In this document: positions 1 through 4,533 of the stretch, piece after piece | Layout of the letters: every line of letters starts with the position of its first letter | Numbering within the stretch: the first letter of the stretch is position 1 | Source: an uncultured Mollicutes bacterium | Lineage (GTDB): Bacteria; Bacillota_I; Bacilli_A; RFN20; CAG-826 | Direction of reading: 5' to 3' | DNA: 5,634 bases | Assembly: GCA_945935945.1 (NCBI GenBank) | Contig: CAMESA010000068.1 | Span: forward strand, 1 to 5,634 | The notes under the pieces: model-generated | Databases searched by the model: none | Seen by the model: the letters and a program-made list of their open reading frames with translations, nothing else | What the model was told of the DNA's origin: nothing | Program-made: the position numbers and the translations under genes

Positions 1-37
1 CAATACCGTACCGGTTCGATTCCGGTCCCGGGCACCA
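1..37 (+). tRNA. tRNA, 3' portion, probably tRNA-Leu (5' part outside window)
   Basis: The T arm is clear: stem ACCGG (10-14), loop TTCGATT (15-21), stem CCGGT (22-26). The 3' acceptor strand CCCGGGC (27-33), discriminator A34 and an encoded CCA (35-37) follow, so the missing 5' acceptor strand should read GCCCGGG. Upstream of the T stem, CAATACCGT does not look like the five-base variable loop of a class I tRNA. It fits the loop and 3' arm of a long class II variable arm. Class II plus discriminator A and a G1-C72 acceptor pair suggests leucine; serine has discriminator G, and tyrosine normally begins GG. The anticodon lies outside the window, so the identity is an inference. Confidence 0.85.
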
Positions 38-50
38 TTTATAAAAATAT

Positions 51-71
51 GTGTCGAAAGGCACTTTTTTT
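51..71 (+). terminator. Rho-independent terminator after the tRNA
   Basis: A five-pair stem, GTGTC (51-55) with GGCAC (60-64) including one T-G wobble, closes a GAAA tetraloop (56-59). Seven T residues follow (65-71). It begins 13 nt after the tRNA CCA end, so it should end the tRNA transcript before the next gene. The stem is short but GNRA-capped, which stabilises it. Confidence 0.75.
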
Positions 72-81
72 ATTACTTTTA

Positions 82-109
82 TTGAACAATTTTTATTTTT
101 AATTATAAT
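82..109 (+). promoter_or_regulatory. Candidate sigma-70/SigA promoter for the Nfu gene
   Basis: A perfect TATAAT (104-109) lies 16 bp downstream of TTGAAC (82-87), which matches four of six bases of the TTGACA consensus. The first transcribed base would be about 116-117, only two or three bases before the ATG at 119. The transcript would therefore be leaderless or nearly so. The position after the tRNA terminator makes an independent promoter reasonable, but the region is so AT-rich that a TATAAT match can occur by chance. Confidence 0.5.
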
Positions 110-118
110 AATGCAAGT

Positions 119-415
119 ATGGAAAACGAAGAGACAATTAAATTAATAAAAGCGACTTTAGATAAATTCAGACCTTTCCTCCAAAGAGATGGCGGTGACG
201 TGACTTTTGATTCTTATGAAGATGGTATTGTTTACGTCAATGTCTCAGGTGCTTGTGAAGGATGCTCATTAATAACTGAAGATATTGAATCAGGTATTGA
301 AGTAGTCATTCTTGAAGAAGTTCCTGGAGTAATCGCTGTAAGACTAGCAAGCGACAAGGAAAGGTTCAAAGAAGAATTAAAGAAAAATTTAGAAAAAAAC
401 TCCTCAAATCAATAG
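119..415 (+). CDS. NifU-like (Nfu) iron-sulfur cluster carrier protein
   Basis: This 98-residue protein consists almost entirely of one Nfu domain, the C-terminal domain of NifU. The helix and motif RPFLQRDGGDV (18-28) match the family start (commonly RPxLxxDGGDV). The cluster-binding motif CEGC has cysteines at 46 and 49, and EEVPGV (66-71) is the usual following segment. In the family, two subunits bridge a 4Fe-4S cluster through these CxxC cysteines and pass it to target enzymes in the cytosol, downstream of the SUF assembly machinery. After the domain there is a lysine/glutamate-rich helix (about 80-92) and a short polar tail. The ATG at 119 fits the family N terminus. No Shine-Dalgarno precedes it, and the ATG at 111 is out of frame. 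The gene stands alone between a tRNA and a convergent operon, away from any suf genes in view. Its last codons form one arm of the terminator. Confidence 0.93.
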   Translation: MENEETIKLIKATLDKFRPFLQRDGGDVTFDSYEDGIVYVNVSGACEGCSLITEDIESGIEVVILEEVPGVIAVRLASDKERFKEELKKNLEKNSSNQ

Positions 416-431
416 ATTTTGAGGAGTTTTT
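393..431. terminator. Bidirectional rho-independent terminator between convergent genes
   Basis: Arms AAACTCCTCAAA (397-408) and TTTGAGGAGTTT (418-429) are perfectly complementary over 12 bp around a 9-nt loop (409-417). On the plus strand the hairpin is followed by a T-run (427-431). On the minus strand the seven A residues at 393-399 become a T-run. It can therefore terminate both the Nfu gene and the six-gene minus-strand cluster. The left arm is coding sequence for the end of Nfu, whose TAG stop (413-415) sits in the loop. The stop of the opposing gene is at 433-435. Confidence 0.9.
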
Positions 432-432
432 G

Positions 433-1212
433 CTAAATTAAGAAGTTTTCTATTCTATTTATAATTAAATACCAATCACGATTATAAACATCTTTTCGAT
501 TGTATGTCATTGGTGTTTTATCAATTTTAAGAACAAGGCCACCAGCTTCTTCTACAATAATTTGGAAAGCTGCTGTGTCCCATTCTTTTGTTCCTTGACT
601 TAGCCTATATGATATTTCTGCTTTGCCTTCAGCAATAAGGCAAGCCTTTAAACTTGAACCTTTTTTAATAACTTTTGTTATTTTATCTTTATATTTCAAT
701 CGAACAGCGTCTTCATTCTCGTTAGAATGGAAAACACTAATCAAACAAGTTAAATCTTCTGTTTTGCTAGAGACATGAATTTGTGAAATTTTGCCATTTT
801 CGTCAATTTTGAATGCACCTTTTCCGTAAACAGCATAATAAATAATATTTTTTGCTGGCACACCAACTACGCCTAAAACTGCTTTATGTTTGTAAGAAAG
901 TGCTATATTTACTGTAAATTCATCATCTTTATGAATAAAATCTTTTGTTCCATCAAGTGGATCAACAATAAAAACATAATCATTATCTAATCTTGATAAA
1001 TCATCATCACTTTCTTCAGTTAAAAAAGAATAATTTGGAAATTCCTTGCTGATAATTTCTTTTATCAACACGTCACTAGTTTTATCAGCTTCAGTTACAG
1101 GCGATTCATCGCTCTTTATTTCAACATGAAAACCTGCATTATAATATTTCATAATGTTTTTCATCGCTTCTTTGCAAGCTAGTAAAGCAATCTCTAATTC
1201 TTTTTCAAACAT
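433..1212 (-). CDS. cysQ: CysQ-type 3'(2'),5'-bisphosphate nucleotidase, inositol monophosphatase superfamily
   Basis: This 259-residue protein has the metal-dependent phosphatase signature. SPVTEAD is at 37-43, the metal-binding glutamates are in LTEES (E66, E67), and DPLDGT (84-89) carries D84, D87 and T89. EWDTAA (210-215) is the second family signature. GSSLKACLIAEGKAE (185-199) and the C-terminal MTYNRKD segment resemble CysQ more than general inositol phosphatases. CysQ hydrolyses 3'-phosphoadenosine 5'-phosphate to AMP. In an organism without visible sulfate assimilation, the likely source of that substrate is holo-ACP synthesis from coenzyme A (inference). The start is supported by GGAG at 1219-1222. 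The gene is last in the minus-strand series, 46 bp after fba, with a palindromic terminator-like element in between. Inositol-1-phosphatase activity is the main alternative. Confidence 0.88.
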   Translation of the reverse strand: MFEKELEIALLACKEAMKNIMKYYNAGFHVEIKSDESPVTEADKTSDVLIKEIISKEFPNYSFLTEESDDDLSRLDNDYVFIVDPLDGTKDFIHKDDEFTVNIALSYKHKAVLGVVGVPAKNIIYYAVYGKGAFKIDENGKISQIHVSSKTEDLTCLISVFHSNENEDAVRLKYKDKITKVIKKGSSLKACLIAEGKAEISYRLSQGTKEWDTAAFQIIVEEAGGLVLKIDKTPMTYNRKDVYNRDWYLIINRIENFLI

Positions 1213-1218
1213 ATTCTT

Positions 1219-1222
1219 CTCC
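1219..1222 (-). promoter_or_regulatory. Ribosome binding site of cysQ
   Basis: GGAG on the minus strand lies 6 bp before the ATG at 1212 and directly after the T-run of the fba terminator hairpin. It fixes the cysQ start. It also shows that the gene has its own translation signal even though no clear promoter fits between the hairpin and the start. Confidence 0.7.
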
Positions 1223-1226
1223 GTTT

Positions 1227-1251
1227 AAAAAGAGTCATGATATCATGACTC
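1227..1251 (-). terminator. Palindromic terminator or attenuator between fba and cysQ
   Basis: A perfect 20-bp palindrome (1232-1251, arms GAGTCATGAT and ATCATGACTC) begins 7 bp after the fba stop. On the minus strand it folds into an 8-bp stem with an ATAT loop and is followed by five T residues (1231 to 1227). This is the form of a rho-independent terminator for fba. A T-run also occurs on the plus strand at 1253-1257. Because cysQ starts only 15 bp beyond the T-run, partial readthrough is the simplest way for cysQ to be transcribed. A DNA-binding operator site is an alternative reading of such a perfect palindrome. Confidence 0.7.
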
Positions 1252-1258
1252 ATTTTTA

Positions 1259-2134
1259 TTATTCTGCTTTTCCGTAAGAACCGAATGCTTTTGTCATTTC
1301 AGTGACTTTTGCTTTAATTGCTTCGCATCCAGGTTTTAATAATTTACGAGGATCAAATCCTTTTTTTGCTTTATCTTCATCTTTACCAGATAAGATATAT
1401 TCTCTTGTAGCTGCTTGGAATGCAAGTTGAAGATCTGTATTTACATTGACCTTACTAACTCCACGTTTAATTGCTTCATTAACCATATCGTATGGGATTC
1501 CAGTTCCACCATGTAAAACAAGTGGTTTACCATTAGTTGCAACTTGGATTTCATGTAATAAGTCAAGATCTAATCCTTTCCAATCTGCTGGATAGATACC
1601 ATGAATATTTCCAATACCTGCAGCTAAGAAATCAACACCTAAAGCAGCAATTGTTGCACATTCTTGAGGATCTGCTTTTTCGCCACTACTTGTAACACCA
1701 TCTTCGGTTCCGCCGATGCCACCAACTTCACATTCAATTGAACAACCATGAGCATGAGCAAGAGCGATTAATTCTTTACTTTTTGCAAGATTTTCTTCAA
1801 ATGGATAATGTGAACCATCAAACATAACTGAAGTAAATCCAGCTTCGATACATGCTTTTGCTCCGTCATAACTACCATGATCAAGGTGTAATGCAACTGG
1901 AACAGTGATTTTTAATGCATCGTGGATATTTTTAACCATATTTGCAACAGTTTTATATCCACACATATATTTTGCTGCACCTTCACTTACTTCAAGAATA
2001 ACTGGTGACTTTGCAGCTTCACAAGCTTCTAAAATTGATTTTGTCCATTCTAAGTTATTAATATTAAATGCACAAATTGCATAATGACCAGCATGAGCTT
2101 TGTTGATCATTTCTGTAGCACTAACTAATGCCAT
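1259..2134 (-). CDS. fba: Class II fructose-1,6-bisphosphate aldolase, zinc-dependent
   Basis: The 291-residue protein cleaves fructose 1,6-bisphosphate to dihydroxyacetone phosphate and glyceraldehyde 3-phosphate in cytosolic glycolysis. HLDHG (83-87) contains the catalytic D85 and zinc ligand H86. The other zinc histidines are H178 in GNIHG and H208 in LHGGTG. ECEVGGIGGTEDGV (134-147) and NVNTD (230-234) are further class II signatures. Length matches the family (about 285-290). The segments AAGIGNIHGIYPADWKGL and GFDPRKLLK resemble mycoplasma-type aldolases more than Bacillus FbaA, from memory of those sequences. A perfect AGGAGG (2143-2148) lies 8 bp before the ATG. The gene follows rpoE by 24 bp and looks co-transcribed with it. 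Tagatose-bisphosphate aldolase belongs to the same family and cannot be strictly excluded, but the lone housekeeping context favours the glycolytic enzyme. Confidence 0.95.
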   Translation of the reverse strand: MALVSATEMINKAHAGHYAICAFNINNLEWTKSILEACEAAKSPVILEVSEGAAKYMCGYKTVANMVKNIHDALKITVPVALHLDHGSYDGAKACIEAGFTSVMFDGSHYPFEENLAKSKELIALAHAHGCSIECEVGGIGGTEDGVTSSGEKADPQECATIAALGVDFLAAGIGNIHGIYPADWKGLDLDLLHEIQVATNGKPLVLHGGTGIPYDMVNEAIKRGVSKVNVNTDLQLAFQAATREYILSGKDEDKAKKGFDPRKLLKPGCEAIKAKVTEMTKAFGSYGKAE

Positions 2135-2142
2135 TGATAATT

Positions 2143-2148
2143 CCTCCT
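2143..2148 (-). promoter_or_regulatory. Consensus ribosome binding site of fba
   Basis: AGGAGG on the minus strand, 8 bp before the ATG at 2134, is the strongest Shine-Dalgarno in the window. It fits the high expression expected of a glycolytic enzyme and confirms the start. Confidence 0.9.
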
Positions 2149-2159
2149 ACCTTGTTTTA

Positions 2160-2567
2160 TTAAATATCTCTTTTTGAAGAGGTATCGTAATCAATATCGT
2201 CTGAAGAATCTTCGTCACTAAAGTTACCTTGTGCGTCTTCTTCATCTGGATCGTATTCTTCACGATCTCTATTTCCAATAGCTTCTGCATCCATTTCAGC
2301 GTAAACATCGTTAATATCCATGTGAACGTTTTCATATTTTTGATTTACTCTTAAGTCCCACTTGTTGTCTTTGACATTAACAAGTCTTCCATCTAAAGAG
2401 ATATCTGTATAAAAAGATGAGATGCGATCATTTTTTTCAGATTCAGTTAATTCTAATTTTTCAGCAACTTTATCAAATAATTCTGTAAATGATAAAATTG
2501 ATCCTTCGTTTTTTAAGATGCTGTAAGCTACATCAACCATTGACTCGTTTTTATAATTTTCTTCCAT
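2160..2567 (-). CDS. rpoE: DNA-directed RNA polymerase delta subunit
   Basis: This 135-residue protein has the two-part build of the delta factor of Bacilli. Residues about 8-75 form the folded HARE-HTH-like domain, including SFTELFDKVAEKL (26-38), FYTDISLDGRLV (52-63) and NKWDLR (68-73). The tail from about residue 84 is disordered and acidic, with 21 Asp/Glu among the last 52 residues and only four Lys/Arg. In Bacillus, delta binds RNA polymerase, displaces nucleic acid from the enzyme, aids recycling and sharpens promoter selectivity. The tail is shorter than in B. subtilis (total about 173 residues) and ends in a slightly basic KRDI. GAGGT (2573-2577) lies 5 bp before the ATG and supports this start over M10. 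The gene precedes fba. In B. subtilis pyrG lies between the corresponding genes, and here it is absent. Confidence 0.9.
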   Translation of the reverse strand: MEENYKNESMVDVAYSILKNEGSILSFTELFDKVAEKLELTESEKNDRISSFYTDISLDGRLVNVKDNKWDLRVNQKYENVHMDINDVYAEMDAEAIGNRDREEYDPDEEDAQGNFSDEDSSDDIDYDTSSKRDI

Positions 2568-2584
2568 AAATTACCTCACTCAAC

Positions 2585-2609
2585 TAATTATTATAAATTA
2601 TAATAATTA
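2585..2609. repeat. AT-only inverted repeat in the gltX-rpoE spacer
   Basis: Arms TAATTATTATAA (2585-2596) and TTATAATAATTA (2598-2609) are perfect 12-bp complements around one A. The repeat contains no G or C and no T-run follows it on the minus strand, so it is a weak terminator at best. It overlaps the candidate rpoE promoter, and each arm provides a TATAAT on the minus strand. It may simply reflect AT-rich promoter sequence, or it could be an operator. Confidence 0.6.
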
Positions 2610-2618
2610 AAATATCTA
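2590..2618 (-). promoter_or_regulatory. Candidate promoter for rpoE-fba
   Basis: On the minus strand TAGATA (2618-2613, four of six bases of TTGACA) is followed after 17 bp by a perfect TATAAT (2595-2590). Transcription would begin near 2583, giving a leader of about 16 nt that still contains the GAGGT ribosome binding site of rpoE. A second TATAAT at 2602-2597 has no recognisable -35 element. The 51-bp spacer is the only non-overlapping gap in the cluster suited to an internal promoter. The AT richness of the spacer limits confidence. Confidence 0.5.
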
Positions 2619-4055
2619 TTATAATCTAGATAGAACTTCGTCCTTTCCTAGAATATCAATAATGTTAAACATTTCAATGCCATGCATTTGACCAGTTAAT
2701 TTAATTCTAATTGGCATATATAAATCTTTACCTTTAAATCCTGTTTCACTTTGAATAGATTTAAAGATTGCTTTTACCGAATCCTTATTAATCTCAGTAG
2801 TATTTAATAATTTTTCTTTAAACTGTGGTATTACAATTTTTGCACTTTCACTATTAAGAATTGATGTTTCTTCTTCACCAAGTGTGTCTTTTTTAACAAC
2901 AATATCGTTTAACATAGTAACAATATCTTGTCCAACTTGAATCTCATTTTTGAAAATTAAAGAAATATTTTTTAGAGTATTTTCATCAAAATCCCTGCAG
3001 AACTCCACTTTTTTTATAAAAGGAAGGATAAACTCAAAGTATTTCTCGTTGCTTAAGTTCTTGATGTAGGTACTGTTTATCCATAATAATCTCTTGTTGT
3101 CAAACATTGATGGAGAAGCACTGAGTCTAGAAGGATCAAATGCCTCGATAGCTTCTTCTTTAGTAAAAATTTCTCTATTGTCTTCGCTAGTCCAGCCTAA
3201 TAAAACTAAGAAATTGAAGATAGCTTCTGGCAAATAACCTAAGTCTCTATATTGAGACATGAATTGTAAAATGTCATGATCTCTTTTTGATAATTTTTTG
3301 CCATTTGGATTAACAATAATTGTCATATGACCAAACTGAGGAGCTTCCCAATTGAAATATTTATAAATTTGTAATTGTTTTGGAGTGTTTGAAAGATGTT
3401 CTTCCCCTCTTAAAACATGTGTAATTTCCATTAAATGATCATCGACAACAACTGCAAAATTATATGTTGGGATACCATTGCTTTTCATAATAACAAAATC
3501 GCCAATATCACTTGAATTAAAAGAAACATCGCCACGTACTAAATCATGAAATTTGAAAGTGACATTATCTTCCATCTTGAGTCTAATTGTTGGTTTTCTT
3601 CCTTCAGCAATATATTTTTGTTTTTCTTCTTCGGTTAAATTCAAACAATGTCTGTTATATTTAAATGATTTAATTCCTCTAGACAATTGTTCTTCTTTCA
3701 TCTCTTCTAATTCTTCTTCAGAACAATAACATTCATATGCATAACCCATTTCGACTAATTTTTGAGCATACATTTTATATAAATCTAGTTTTTCAGTTTG
3801 TCTATAAGGAGCATATTTTGGATTTGGTTTTTCTGTAGATTCATCTGGGATGATACCAAGCCAAATTAAATCGTGAAGTTGTGACTCTTCTGCACCTGGA
3901 ATATTTCTTTCAATATCAGTATCTTCGATTCTAAAAACAAAATCGCCATCATATTTTTTTGCAAATAGGTAATTAAAAAGTGCACTTCTTGCTCCACCAA
4001 TATGCAAATATCCGGTAGGAGATGGTGCATATCTAACTCTAACTTTTTTATCCAT
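2619..4055 (-). CDS. gltX: Glutamyl-tRNA synthetase (class I)
   Basis: This 478-residue enzyme charges tRNA with glutamate using ATP. PSPTGYLHIGGAR (11-23) holds the HIGH-type motif as HIGG, usual for this family. RIEDTD (42-47) binds glutamate, LRGEEHLSNTPKQ (215-227) is conserved in the family, and KLSKR (254-258) is the KMSKS loop. A probable zinc site is formed by C109, C111 and C137, with H136 as a possible fourth ligand. The C-terminal third is the alpha-helical anticodon-binding domain. Length is normal. The start is supported by GGAGG (4065-4069), located inside ispF, and the gene overlaps the end of ispF by 8 bp. ispF-gltX adjacency matches the Bacillus ispD-ispF-gltX order. Many Bacilli use a non-discriminating GluRS that also charges tRNA-Gln and rely on GatCAB. 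Whether that holds here cannot be read from the motifs. Confidence 0.96.
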   Translation of the reverse strand: MDKKVRVRYAPSPTGYLHIGGARSALFNYLFAKKYDGDFVFRIEDTDIERNIPGAEESQLHDLIWLGIIPDESTEKPNPKYAPYRQTEKLDLYKMYAQKLVEMGYAYECYCSEEELEEMKEEQLSRGIKSFKYNRHCLNLTEEEKQKYIAEGRKPTIRLKMEDNVTFKFHDLVRGDVSFNSSDIGDFVIMKSNGIPTYNFAVVVDDHLMEITHVLRGEEHLSNTPKQLQIYKYFNWEAPQFGHMTIIVNPNGKKLSKRDHDILQFMSQYRDLGYLPEAIFNFLVLLGWTSEDNREIFTKEEAIEAFDPSRLSASPSMFDNKRLLWINSTYIKNLSNEKYFEFILPFIKKVEFCRDFDENTLKNISLIFKNEIQVGQDIVTMLNDIVVKKDTLGEEETSILNSESAKIVIPQFKEKLLNTTEINKDSVKAIFKSIQSETGFKGKDLYMPIRIKLTGQMHGIEMFNIIDILGKDEVLSRL

Positions 4056-4530
4056 TAACTTTTTCCTCCAATAAAACTACACAATAAGCTTCAATAGCTT
4101 TTCCTTCACCAACAGGGCCAACACCTTCATTAGTTCCGGCTTTTATTGACACTTGCTTTTCATCAATTTTCAAATGAGAAGCAACTGATTTTTTCATTAA
4201 ACTAATATAATTTTTAAGTTTTGGCCTCTCACAAGACACAAAACAATCAATATTCGATATAGAATACCCAAATTCATCAAGTTTTTTCTTACAATCATCA
4301 AGAAAATATGTTGAAGAAATATTTTTGTATTTATCATCACTTGGTGGATAAAAAGTACCCAAATCACCAATATTTAAAGCACCAAAAATTGCTTCAACTA
4401 TTGCATGAATCAGACAATCTCCATCGCTATGTGACTCAAGACCAAAATCGCATGGAATTTGAACGCCACCTAAAACTAGTGGTAGACCTTCTTTTATTAC
4501 ATGAATATCTTTACTAAAACCAATTCTCAT
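4048..4530 (-). CDS. ispF: 2-C-methyl-D-erythritol 2,4-cyclodiphosphate synthase
   Basis: The 160-residue protein performs the fifth step of the MEP isoprenoid pathway, cyclising CDP-methylerythritol 2-phosphate with release of CMP. The family works as a cytosolic homotrimer with zinc and magnesium. Zinc ligands D8, H10 (in KDIHV) and H42 are present, as are HSDGD (34-38), GDLG (55-58), and T133 and E135 of the nucleotide-site loop. The usual GRGEG near residue 141 reads GEGKA, so the Arg and Glu positions carry Glu and Lys. The conserved MRIG start fixes the ATG, which lies 3 bp after the ychF stop and has no Shine-Dalgarno. Translation is therefore probably coupled to ychF. The gene overlaps gltX by 8 bp. 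No ispD is in view, although in Bacillus it precedes ispF, so the cytidylyltransferase must be encoded elsewhere if the pathway is complete. Confidence 0.95.
   Translation of the reverse strand: MRIGFSKDIHVIKEGLPLVLGGVQIPCDFGLESHSDGDCLIHAIVEAIFGALNIGDLGTFYPPSDDKYKNISSTYFLDDCKKKLDEFGYSISNIDCFVSCERPKLKNYISLMKKSVASHLKIDEKQVSIKAGTNEGVGPVGEGKAIEAYCVVLLEEKVNG
4065..4069 (-). promoter_or_regulatory. Ribosome binding site of gltX inside ispF
   Basis: GGAGG on the minus strand lies 9 bp before the gltX ATG (4055) and within the last codons of ispF. It settles the gltX start and the 8-bp overlap, and indicates independent initiation on the shared mRNA. Confidence 0.85.
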
Positions 4531-4533
4531 AAT

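Noticed and set aside
111..113. ATG at 111 as an alternative start for the Nfu gene
   Set aside because: It is 8 bases upstream of the real start and out of frame with it.
2164..2185. Hairpin with 9-position arms (one mismatch) at the end of rpoE, just upstream of the fba ribosome binding site
   Set aside because: It is coding sequence for the delta tail, has an internal C-A mismatch and a short stem, and no uninterrupted T-run follows it on the minus strand. It is too weak to call as a terminator.
2147..2335. Minus-strand open frame of 62 codons overlapping the end of rpoE
   Set aside because: It is in another frame inside rpoE, over the codons for the acidic tail. No family is recognisable, and the rpoE frame has the ribosome binding site and domain.
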